DNA of 64,000 bases from Mesorhizobium ventifaucium (GTDB taxonomy: Bacteria; Pseudomonadota; Alphaproteobacteria; Rhizobiales; Rhizobiaceae). How positions within the stretch are numbered: the stretch's first letter is position 1; every line of letters starts with the position of its first letter. The stretch spans positions 223,796 through 287,795 of the forward strand of contig NZ_CAKXZS010000024.1 in NCBI RefSeq assembly GCF_935822925.1, in the 5' to 3' direction. The position numbers and the translations under genes are program-made. Positions 1-7,251 of the stretch are shown piece by piece. The notes below the pieces were generated by a model. It was not told the origin of the DNA. It saw only the letters and a list, made by a program, of their open reading frames with translations, and searched no databases.

Positions 1-583
1 GCGTCGACGCCCGCGCCGCGTCGCCGAAATCTGCCATCATCAGCACCGCGCCGAGAACCGGCGCCAGCGCCAGCGCGCCTTCGGACCGCAGCCAGAGCAG
101 CGCGATCGCACCGAACAGCAGCACTGACAATACCGAGACCGCGCGCATCGCCTCGACCGGCGACATCACAGAACTCATCGTCGAAAGAATCTCGGCGTAG
201 AGGAACTTGATCCGGTACATGCCGAGCAGCGAATGGAAATCGGCGGCGTTGCCGGCCATATGACTGCGGAAGCCGCCGCCATCATCGATCAGTGTCTTAT
301 AGTCGCCCGCCGACACGCCGTCCCTAACCGTGCCATAGGCATAATCATGCAGCGCCTGCACATCGCGATAGGTGCCCTCCTCGGCGATCGCAAGATAGGG
401 CAGCATGTCCCAATTGGCGTCAGGCATGAACCATGCGGTGACGGCGGTTAGCAGAATGTAGAGCGCGAAGGCAGCCGCCCCGATCGGTGCGGCAAGACGC
501 GCATAGGTGCCCTCGCCCCACGCCAGACCGGCCTCGGTGAACCGGTCGAGCGGGTTTGTCGGAGCGGGAGACTTGGTCAGCAT
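1..583 (-). CDS. Integral membrane protein, possible GT-C type glycosyltransferase (partial)
   Basis: This is the first ~194 codons of a gene that runs off the left edge. It starts at ATG 583, 21 nt after the aminotransferase stop, so it is probably the last visible gene of the operon that begins at 6473. A first membrane helix (about residues 27-47) is followed by a ~85-residue polar loop that begins NWDMLPY, then further hydrophobic segments. One helix followed by a large loop with an early acidic residue is the layout of GT-C glycosyltransferases that use polyprenyl-phosphate sugars. That would suit the upstream genes, but no diagnostic motif is complete. A hypothetical membrane protein is the safe call; the glycosyltransferase role is inference. 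Confidence 0.6.
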   Translation of the reverse strand, partial: MLTKSPAPTNPLDRFTEAGLAWGEGTYARLAAPIGAAAFALYILLTAVTAWFMPDANWDMLPYLAIAEEGTYRDVQALHDYAYGTVRDGVSAGDYKTLIDDGGGFRSHMAGNAADFHSLLGMYRIKFLYAEILSTMSSVMSPVEAMRAVSVLSVLLFGAIALLWLRSEGALALAPVLGAVLMMADFGDAARAST

Positions 584-604
584 GGTCTCGCTCGGCGCAC
601 CTGG

Positions 605-2077
605 CTAACGGACCTGGCTTTTGACGAAATCCTTCACGATCGACACGATGCCGCGCGACAACAGGCTGTCGAGCGCCTCGACAAAGCGGTCGACATGGTC
701 GCGCTGGCAGATCAGCGGCGGTTCGAGACGGATGACGTTGCGGTTGTATTCGGTGAAGGCGACGAGCACATCGTAGTCGCGCAGCAGCAAAGCACCAACA
801 AAGCCGGACAAGGATCCCTTCAGCTTGTCGTCAAGCACGCTGATCACAGGCCGCAGTACCATCGGCAAGGTCTGCGAAAAGTCGTGGAATTCCAGCCCGA
901 CCATAAGGCCTTTACCGCGGACCTCCTTGATGATCTTCGGGTATTTTTCCCGCAACGCCTGCAGGCGTTGCAGCAGATAGTCGCCGGTGACCGCGGCGTT
1001 GTCGATCAGCCCCTCATCGTAAAGCACGTTGAGCGCCTCGATCGAAGTGACGCAGGCCTCGCCCATGCCGCCGAAAGTGGCCATGGCGTGGATCATCGCC
1101 ATCTTCGGCGTGCCATAGGCCTTCATATAGACCTCGCGCCTGGCGATCATCGCGCCGACCGCCGCCTTGCCGCCACCGAGCGACTTTGCCAGCGCCGTCA
1201 CATCCGGAACGACGCCGTAGTGCTCGAAGGCATAAAAGCGGCCGGAGCGCCCATAGCCGCACTGCACCTCGTCGGCGACCCACAGAACACCGTAGTGGTC
1301 GCATAGCGCACGCAGCTTCTGCCAGTATTCGGCAGGCGCCTGGATGATGCCGCCGCCGCCCTGGATGGTTTCGAGCACGATGACGCCGACCTCGGGATCG
1401 GAGCGGAACGTGCGCTCGACCGCTTCGATGTCGGCAAACGGGATGCGCACTACATTGTCGGCCATCTTGAAGTCGGCGCGATAGAGCGAACCGTCGGTGA
1501 TTGCCAGCACGCCCTTCGTCTTGCCGTGGAAGGAATTCTCGGCATAGACGATTTTCGGCCGCTTCGGGCCGGCGGCGCGCTCGGCGAGCTTCACCGCCGC
1601 CTCCATGGCTTCCGAGCCGGAAGAGCCCAAAAACACCATGTCGAGGTCGCCGGGCGAGCATTTGGCGAGATTGTGCGCCAGCGCCGCCGCGTATTGCGAC
1701 ATGAAGGCGATGGCGATCTCCTGCCGCTTCTCCTCCTGGAACTTTTTGCGCGCCTCGAGAAGGCGCGGATGATTGTGGCCGAAGGCCAGCGAGCCGAAGC
1801 CGCCGAAGAAATCCAGGATCTTGCGGCCGTTCTGATCGATGTAGAACATGCCTTCGGCGCGCTCGACCTTGATCTTGTGGAAGCCGAGCAGCTTCATGAA
1901 ATGCAGCTGGCCGGGATTAAGATGCGCCTTGAACAGGTCGGTCATGCGCGCGACGTCCATCGCCTTGGCCTGCTCGACGCTGATCAGATCGGGCTTGGCT
2001 GTGGTGGCGGGCGAAAGCGCCGGTGCGCGGACCGTGGCGCGCGCAGTCGTGTGGTCTGGCTTGGTCATGACGGTCAT
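605..2077 (-). CDS. Class III (aspartate aminotransferase family) PLP-dependent aminotransferase
   Basis: This 490-residue fold-type I PLP enzyme transfers an amino group between an amino donor and an aldehyde or keto acceptor. The GSSGSEA phosphate-binding stretch is near 151-157, WVADEVQCGYGRSGR near 266-280 holds the PLP-binding Asp269, and the Schiff-base Lys298 is in AKSLGGG. I chose ATG 2077 because a GGAG lies just upstream and the reading frame further up overlaps the SDR gene. An N-terminal extension of ~65 residues precedes the family core. It follows the SDR gene by 23 nt in the same operon. The substrate is unknown; an amino-sugar or amino-polyol made for the lipid-linked sugar pathway is possible. 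Confidence 0.88.
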   Translation of the reverse strand: MTVMTKPDHTTARATVRAPALSPATTAKPDLISVEQAKAMDVARMTDLFKAHLNPGQLHFMKLLGFHKIKVERAEGMFYIDQNGRKILDFFGGFGSLAFGHNHPRLLEARKKFQEEKRQEIAIAFMSQYAAALAHNLAKCSPGDLDMVFLGSSGSEAMEAAVKLAERAAGPKRPKIVYAENSFHGKTKGVLAITDGSLYRADFKMADNVVRIPFADIEAVERTFRSDPEVGVIVLETIQGGGGIIQAPAEYWQKLRALCDHYGVLWVADEVQCGYGRSGRFYAFEHYGVVPDVTALAKSLGGGKAAVGAMIARREVYMKAYGTPKMAMIHAMATFGGMGEACVTSIEALNVLYDEGLIDNAAVTGDYLLQRLQALREKYPKIIKEVRGKGLMVGLEFHDFSQTLPMVLRPVISVLDDKLKGSLSGFVGALLLRDYDVLVAFTEYNRNVIRLEPPLICQRDHVDRFVEALDSLLSRGIVSIVKDFVKSQVR

Positions 2078-2100
2078 CTCAAGAGTCTCCTGCTGGCCCT

Positions 2101-3108
2101 TCACTCGGCGGGCACATGTTTGGCGGCGACGGCATGGCCGTCTTTCTTGGCGCGGTATTCGCTGTAGGCGGCGATCAGCATGTCCTCGTCGCGATATTGC
2201 GGTACCCAGCCGAGCTGGCGTTCGGCCTTGGACACATCGAGCACGCAATCCTCGTCGGCGATCAGATACTGCTCCGGATCCATGATCGGCATGTTCAAGA
2301 GGTCGAGCAGGTCGAGCGTGCGCTTGACCGCCCAGCCCGGTGTCGGGATCAGGATCGATTTCGAACCGGCATGCCTGATCAGGTCGCCGAGCAGTTTCCG
2401 GACCGGCGGCGGGTTGAGCGAGCCGAGATTATAAGCCTCATCAGGCACGCCGGCTCTCCAGGCGGCGCGCGCCGCCTCGGCGCAGTCGAACACCGAGATG
2501 AACTGATACGGGTTCTTGCCCGAGCCGATCATCGGCACCGGAAGGTTCCAGTCGATCAGCTTGAACAGTTTCTCGAGGATGCCGAGGCGGCCGGGGCCGA
2601 TGATCAGGCGCGGTCGAAACAGCGAGATCGACATGCCGCGCTTGCGCCATTCTGCGGCCAGTTCCTCGGTCTTCTGCTTCGACCAGCCATATTCGCCGAG
2701 CGGCGCGACCGGGTGCTCCTCGGTCATCGGCTGCGTGACCGTATGGCCGTAGATCATGTCAGTCGTGTAATGGACAAGCTTGGGCGCGCCGGCTCTGTCC
2801 ATCGCCTGCATGATGTGCTCGGTGCCGTGGAAATTCACCGGGAAGAAGAATTCGTGGCGCTTGGCGCGCACCTGGATCGGCGACAGCATTTTCGCCGACA
2901 GATTGTAGACCATGTCGTCGGCCTTCAGTCCGACCGAAGCGACCGAGGCCGGATCGGTGACGTTGCAGCTGACATATCGGGCGGAGCGGTAATGCGGCAG
3001 ATCGCTCCTGGCGATGTCGGCGACGACCACCTCCTCGCCGTCGGCCAGAAGTTTCGGGGCAAGATGGCGGCCGACGAAACCGTCGCCGCCGAAGATCACA
3101 TGTCTCAT
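2101..3108 (-). CDS. NAD(P)-dependent epimerase/dehydratase (extended SDR)
   Basis: This 335-residue extended short-chain dehydrogenase has an N-terminal Rossmann motif (IFGGDGFVG, residues 4-12) and the catalytic YGWSK (Tyr-x-x-x-Lys) in the middle. Family members epimerise, dehydrate or reduce nucleotide- or lipid-linked sugars. ATG 3108 overlaps the stop of the transporter gene by 4 nt (ATGA), which indicates translational coupling. In mycobacteria, DprE1 is paired with a reductase (DprE2) that completes the 2'-epimerisation of decaprenyl-phosphoryl ribose. This protein is longer than the classical DprE2, so the same role here is a hypothesis only. Confidence 0.88.
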   Translation of the reverse strand: MRHVIFGGDGFVGRHLAPKLLADGEEVVVADIARSDLPHYRSARYVSCNVTDPASVASVGLKADDMVYNLSAKMLSPIQVRAKRHEFFFPVNFHGTEHIMQAMDRAGAPKLVHYTTDMIYGHTVTQPMTEEHPVAPLGEYGWSKQKTEELAAEWRKRGMSISLFRPRLIIGPGRLGILEKLFKLIDWNLPVPMIGSGKNPYQFISVFDCAEAARAAWRAGVPDEAYNLGSLNPPPVRKLLGDLIRHAGSKSILIPTPGWAVKRTLDLLDLLNMPIMDPEQYLIADEDCVLDVSKAERQLGWVPQYRDEDMLIAAYSEYRAKKDGHAVAAKHVPAE

Positions 3109-3566
3109 CGAACGATCCCACTGTGAATCTTGTCGGACGAAAGGGAGGCCGTTTCCTCGTCATGCCCGTGACCGCTCAAATCCCGGCCACCCAAATCCCG
3201 ACCACTTTGGGCGATCAGCACCGTGCCGATGCAGATGAAAGCGATGCCGGCGATACGCCAGCCATTGAGATCTTCGCGGAAAATGAAATAGGCGAAGATC
3301 GCAACGGCGACATAGGCGAGACTGAGGAACGGATAGGCGAAGCTGAGCTCTACCTTGGACAGCACGTAGAGGTGCGACGCCATCGAGATGACGAAGGTGC
3401 ACAGGCCGAGGAAAACCCATGGGCTGAAGACGATCTGCAACAGCTTCAGCAACGGATTGGTGCCCTCGAAGGAAATCGGACCGAGTGACATCATGCCCTG
3501 CTTCAGCATGAGTTGGGCGGCGGCGTTGGTCATGACCGTGAACAGAATGAAGACAATGTATTTCAT
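3105..3566 (-). CDS. Small EamA/SMR-type four-helix transporter
   Basis: This 153-residue inner-membrane protein has four predicted helices (roughly residues 3-20, 43-63, 68-92 and 97-117) and a polar, His/Asp-rich C-terminal tail. It resembles the half-size drug/metabolite exporters, which act as dimers and include the ArnE/ArnF flippase for undecaprenyl-phosphate aminoarabinose. A start at ATG 3566 gives a normal N-terminus (MKYIVFILFTV); longer frames add a polar, unlikely leader. Its position between a lipid-sugar oxidase and the SDR suggests that it flips a polyprenyl-phosphate sugar. That role is inferred from context and helix count. Confidence 0.75.
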   Translation of the reverse strand: MKYIVFILFTVMTNAAAQLMLKQGMMSLGPISFEGTNPLLKLLQIVFSPWVFLGLCTFVISMASHLYVLSKVELSFAYPFLSLAYVAVAIFAYFIFREDLNGWRIAGIAFICIGTVLIAQSGRDLGGRDLSGHGHDEETASLSSDKIHSGIVR

Positions 3567-3684
3567 GCTTTTTCCATCAACCTTTCCCGTTCTATTGAAA
3601 ACTTCCAAACATTTCGTGAAGCACAAAAAAGTTCGAGGAAAGCTTGAGTTATCGATCCGTTAACCACGAACTATTCGAATGTAT

Positions 3685-5037
3685 TTATTCCGCGGCTTCA
3701 GCGGTTCCGAGTCGCGCCTCTAGCTTTTTCGCCGTTCGCGCCCAGAAACTCGACATGAAGACGGGATCGCGGATCGCTTCGAGGCGTTGCCATTCCGGAT
3801 AGGAGGCGGCGAAAACGTCGGCGCCCATGCGGGCGTCCTTGTAAGGATTGACCGCGCCACCGGCCTCGACTGTGATTTGGTCGAGCTCCTTCAGCAGCGC
3901 CAGCGTCGCCCGGCCACGGTTGGGGAAATCCAGCGTCAACGTGAAACCCGGCCGCGGGAACGACAGCAGTGCCGGCGAGCGGACCCCGCCGAAGCGCTTC
4001 AGGACTGTGAGGAACGAGCCCTGCCTGGCCCGTTTTGCCGCTGCAAGCAACGCCGGCACCACTCGGCGCGCGACGTCTTCCGGCATCACGCTCTGGTGCT
4101 GGAAAAGCCCATTCGGTCCATAGAGCCGGTTCCAGTTGCCGACGCCGTCGAGCGGAAAGAAGAAACCCTGGTAGCCCACCTGGCGCGGCGCCGTGGACCG
4201 GCCTTTCTTCCACCGGTAGGCGGCATTGAAGGCGGTCAGGAACGGCCGGTTGAGCACGTTGAACGGCGGCTGGAACGGCACTGAAAGATTTCCACCGGCA
4301 CGCAAGGCGACATGGGAGCCATGCTCGGCGTGATTGCCGGTGAACAGCAGCCCGCGCCCGCGTCTGTGGCCGCCGGCAAGCTGGTCGATCCAGGCGACGA
4401 CGTATTCGTTGGCCTGATCGGCCGCTTCTGCAAGTTCGAAGAACTCGCCGAGATCACGGAACGGCGTTGTCTTCTCGACGATGTCGAGCGATGGCACCCG
4501 CATCAGCCGGATCGATGCGGACAGTATCAGGCCAGTCAGCCCCACCCCGCCGATCGTCGCCGCGAACAGCCGTTCATTCTCCGTGGCCGAGCAGTAATGG
4601 GCCTGTCCGTCCGATCTGAGCAGCATGAAGGATTCGACATGGCAGCCGAAGGTGCCGCGCCGGTGATGGTTCTTGCCGTGAACGTCGTTGGCGATGGCGC
4701 CGCCGAGCGTGACGAACTGCGTGCCCGGAACGACGGCCGGAAAGAAGCCGTATGGCGCTGCATGGGCGATGATGTCGGACAGAAGCACGCCGGCCTCGGC
4801 CTCGATCAGGCCGGTCTCGGCATTGAAGGCGCGGATCCTGTTCAGCGGCCGCATATCGACGATCATGCCGGCCCCATTCTGGCAGGAATCGCCATAGGAG
4901 CGGCCATTGCCGTAGGCGAGCAAAGCGTTTCTTGTCGCCTTGCCGCTCTTCAGCAGCGCAACAGCGTCATCCGCCGGGATCACTTTGTGTGCCGGTGGCG
5001 TGGCAAGACCGAAGCTCTGGAGCCGCTCCTTCCCCAC
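3685..5037 (-). CDS. DprE1-like FAD-dependent oxidase (decaprenylphosphoryl-ribose oxidase family)
   Basis: This 450-residue flavoprotein of the VAO/PCMH fold has GNGRSYGDS (43-51) and TLGGAIANDVHGKNHH (110-125), signature FAD-binding segments of DprE1. DprE1 oxidises the 2'-hydroxyl of decaprenyl-phospho-ribose, the first half of its conversion to the arabinose form. A conserved lysine is in NPYKD near the C-terminus. The cysteine that benzothiazinones attack in mycobacterial DprE1 (in VCVDFP) is replaced by Thr368 (TLTLDFP). It starts at GTG 5037, two bases after the upstream stop, with GGAGG ~9 nt before it. The UbiA neighbour strengthens the assignment. Other aldonolactone oxidases remain possible. 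Confidence 0.85.
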   Translation of the reverse strand: MGKERLQSFGLATPPAHKVIPADDAVALLKSGKATRNALLAYGNGRSYGDSCQNGAGMIVDMRPLNRIRAFNAETGLIEAEAGVLLSDIIAHAAPYGFFPAVVPGTQFVTLGGAIANDVHGKNHHRRGTFGCHVESFMLLRSDGQAHYCSATENERLFAATIGGVGLTGLILSASIRLMRVPSLDIVEKTTPFRDLGEFFELAEAADQANEYVVAWIDQLAGGHRRGRGLLFTGNHAEHGSHVALRAGGNLSVPFQPPFNVLNRPFLTAFNAAYRWKKGRSTAPRQVGYQGFFFPLDGVGNWNRLYGPNGLFQHQSVMPEDVARRVVPALLAAAKRARQGSFLTVLKRFGGVRSPALLSFPRPGFTLTLDFPNRGRATLALLKELDQITVEAGGAVNPYKDARMGADVFAASYPEWQRLEAIRDPVFMSSFWARTAKKLEARLGTAEAAE

Positions 5038-5039
5038 GC

Positions 5040-6473
5040 CTACCAGCCTCCGGCGACCAGAAACACGGCGCCGATGAGCACGACGATCTGGCTGCGCCAG
5101 TCGCGGATGATAAAGACGACTGGATCGTCATGCATCTGGTCGCGGCGAGCGAGAATCCAGACGCGCATCGTCAGATACAGCACGATCGGCGCCAGCGGCC
5201 AGACCAGCCAAGGATGCGGATAAAGTTCGCGCACCGCAACGCTGTCCATATAGAGCGCCAGCACCAGCGCCGAGGAAAAAGCCGAGGCCATCCCCGCCTG
5301 GGCGACGATCTCCTGGTCTTCGGTGCGGTAGCCGCGGCCGGCGATGCGCTCGCCGGCCGGAATGACAGTCGTGCGCAGCTCGACAAACCGCTTTACCAGC
5401 GCCAGCGACAGAAAAAAGAAGATCGAGAAGGCCAGCAGCCAGAACGAGACGTCGACGCCGGTCGCCGCGGCGCCTGCCAGAACGCGGATCGTGTAGAGAC
5501 CTGCCAATGTCAGCACGTCGATCAGAAGCATGCGCTTGAACGATAGCGAATAGCCGGTGGTGATGACCATGTAGCCGCCGAGCACGCCGAGGAATTCGAT
5601 CGGCAGCAGAAGCCCTGCACCAACGCCTATTGCGAGCAGCACCATCATTGAACCGAGGCCGAACGGGATCGACAGCGCGCCGCTGGCGAATGGCCGGTTG
5701 CGCTTGGTCAGGTGTTTGCGGTCGAGCGCGAGATCGAAGAAATCATTGAGAATGTAGATGGCGGAAGCGACTGCGCTGAACGAGACGAATGCCAGCAGGC
5801 ATTCCCAGATCATGTCGGCGTTGAAGTATTCGTGCGACAGCACCATCGGCACCGCGATCAGCGAGTTTTTCAGCCACTGATGAACGCGCAGCATCTTGAC
5901 GATGGTTCTGAATGTCGGCTTCGGCGCCGGCATCATTTCGGCGCTGTGCGCGGCCTGCCAGCGCGCGGCATGGCGGTCGGGCGCGACGACGATTGCCGTG
6001 CGCGCGGCGTCAAATACCCTAAGGTCGTGCCGGCTGTTGCCGGCATAGTCGAAGCCGCCATCGCCATAGGCGGCGACAAGCGAGGCGCGCTTTCTGCCCG
6101 ACGTCATGTTGTGGGGGCCGTCGGTCGCCAGGACGCGATCGAATATCCCGAGATGTGCGGCGATCGCCTCGGCGAATTTGCGCGGCGTCCCGGTCGCCAG
6201 CACGATCTTGCGGCCGTCTCCATGTTCGGTGCGAAGGCGCTGAAGCAGCGCCTCGCGGTAGGGCAGCGACGCAGGATCGATGTCGATGCGTTGGGCGATG
6301 GCCTGCTTCAACCGCGCCGGCCCGCCGGCGAGCCACAACGGCACCAGGAAAATATAGAGCGGATTCTTCTTGAGAAGGATGAACAGGCCTTCCCACAACA
6401 GGTCCGTCGCGATCAGCGTGCCGTCGAGATCGACGGCAAGCGGGATTGCGTTCCTGTCCGACCGCGCATCCAT
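5040..6473 (-). CDS. HAD phosphatase-UbiA prenyltransferase fusion (polyprenyl-phosphate phosphoribosyltransferase-like)
   Basis: This 477-residue two-domain protein has, at residues ~11-175, a HAD phosphatase domain with AVDLDGTL (nucleophile Asp15, acid Asp17). Residues ~188-477 form a UbiA membrane prenyltransferase with NDFFDLALD (243-251), the Mg-diphosphate motif, and eight or nine helices. UbiA proteins of the Rv3806c type join phosphoribosyl diphosphate to polyprenyl phosphate, and a phosphatase then removes the 5'-phosphate. The fusion would supply both steps. I chose ATG 6473, which begins 13 residues before the HAD motif; longer frames add a basic, unlikely leader. It is the first gene of the operon. 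No enzyme activity can be proved from sequence. Confidence 0.85.
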   Translation of the reverse strand: MDARSDRNAIPLAVDLDGTLIATDLLWEGLFILLKKNPLYIFLVPLWLAGGPARLKQAIAQRIDIDPASLPYREALLQRLRTEHGDGRKIVLATGTPRKFAEAIAAHLGIFDRVLATDGPHNMTSGRKRASLVAAYGDGGFDYAGNSRHDLRVFDAARTAIVVAPDRHAARWQAAHSAEMMPAPKPTFRTIVKMLRVHQWLKNSLIAVPMVLSHEYFNADMIWECLLAFVSFSAVASAIYILNDFFDLALDRKHLTKRNRPFASGALSIPFGLGSMMVLLAIGVGAGLLLPIEFLGVLGGYMVITTGYSLSFKRMLLIDVLTLAGLYTIRVLAGAAATGVDVSFWLLAFSIFFFLSLALVKRFVELRTTVIPAGERIAGRGYRTEDQEIVAQAGMASAFSSALVLALYMDSVAVRELYPHPWLVWPLAPIVLYLTMRVWILARRDQMHDDPVVFIIRDWRSQIVVLIGAVFLVAGGW

Positions 6474-6495
6474 TCTTCGTTGCCCCTGCCTAAAA

Positions 6496-6539
6496 GCGCA
6501 TGATCCCCGAAACTCGATCTTTCGGAGAGGATCAGGCGC
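6496..6539. repeat. Short palindromic repeat (GCGCATGATC type)
   Basis: The arms GCGCATGATCC (6496-6506) and GGATCAGGCGC (6529-6539) flank a core with CCCGAAA and TTTCGG. It lies just upstream of the UbiA-HAD start. Related elements are at 11233-11301, 15973-16018 and 42759-42808. Confidence 0.6.
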
Positions 6540-6683
6540 CGATCCAAACCCGCCCGTGCTTCGGCGTCTTCGGCCCGATATAGCGGGCAACAGCGCAGCG
6601 ATCGTTAAAACGCCCAACCCGGCCGGGTTCGCGTCACGGTATTTCCCTTTTCATCGTTAAGTTTCGATAACCCGAAACGATCA

Positions 6684-6708
6684 AAGGCCGGGCAATTTGC
6701 CCGGCCTT
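6684..6708 (-). terminator. Probable intrinsic terminator after the small secreted protein gene
   Basis: A perfect 12-bp stem, AAGGCCGGGCAA paired with TTGCCCGGCCTT around a single base, lies 33 nt after the stop at 6742. The T-run after it on the minus strand is short, so it may act only as a 3'-end hairpin. Confidence 0.55.
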
Positions 6709-6741
6709 CGAAAAACAAGTCGTCAACGTTTTTTGACGCGG

Positions 6742-7005
6742 TTACTTGATACGGGCGACGCCGCCCGAGATTTCGATCGTTTCCGAACCGGTCAGCGCTT
6801 CGAGGTCGCCGTTCGGCATCGTAACGAAACAGCCGGTCGGGCAGAATTCCGCGGTTTCGCCGGCGGCCAGCGCCAGCTCCGTCTTGCCACCGCCTTCGGT
6901 CACGACGAGTGTGCGGGTCTCGGCGTCCTTGTTGGTCGCGCTGGCGGCAAGGGCTGGACCGCCCACGGCAAGAATAGCGATGGCGGCGACGAGAGACTTC
7001 CACAT
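6742..7005 (-). CDS. Small secreted protein of unknown function
   Basis: This 87-residue protein has a clear signal peptide (MWKSLVAAIAILAVGGPALA, cleavage after about residue 20-22). The mature part of ~65 residues contains two cysteines in CPTGCF, possibly a disulfide or small ligand site. I recognise no family. I chose ATG 7005 because it places the signal peptide at the very N-terminus; an in-frame ATG at 7113 would add 36 mainly polar residues. A strong hairpin follows the stop. It appears to be transcribed alone. Confidence 0.7.
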   Translation of the reverse strand: MWKSLVAAIAILAVGGPALAASATNKDAETRTLVVTEGGGKTELALAAGETAEFCPTGCFVTMPNGDLEALTGSETIEISGGVARIK

Positions 7006-7150
7006 TTGCAGTATCGGTGTTGCCACCGCCTCTGTTGCATTTCGCAAGGCATTCCTGCCCTTTGCATGTGAGCTTATATGAGATGCAAGGTGAACGGCAA
7101 CTGAATGCCGCATTCATGCCGCAATTGCTTTGCTGCGCCGAAAGCCGGAT

Positions 7151-7251
7151 TTGAGGGTATGTTGAGATTCAGGTCAGGCCTTGCCGGAGTCCCGGAAGCG
7201 CAGGAAACCGCCGTTCGCAGGCCGGCATCACGTGTTATCAATAGACCCTAA
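7151..7251. repeat. Dispersed palindromic repeat A, copy 1 (internally deleted)
   Basis: The left end contains GTTGAGATTCAGGTCAGGCC and the right end GGCCGGCATCACGTG, with GCGCAGGAAACCGCCGTTCG between them. It matches the copies at 32329-32480 and 53200-53346 but lacks ~50 bp of the interior. The right edge includes CTA 7248-7250, the TAG stop of the mechanosensitive channel gene. Confidence 0.75.
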
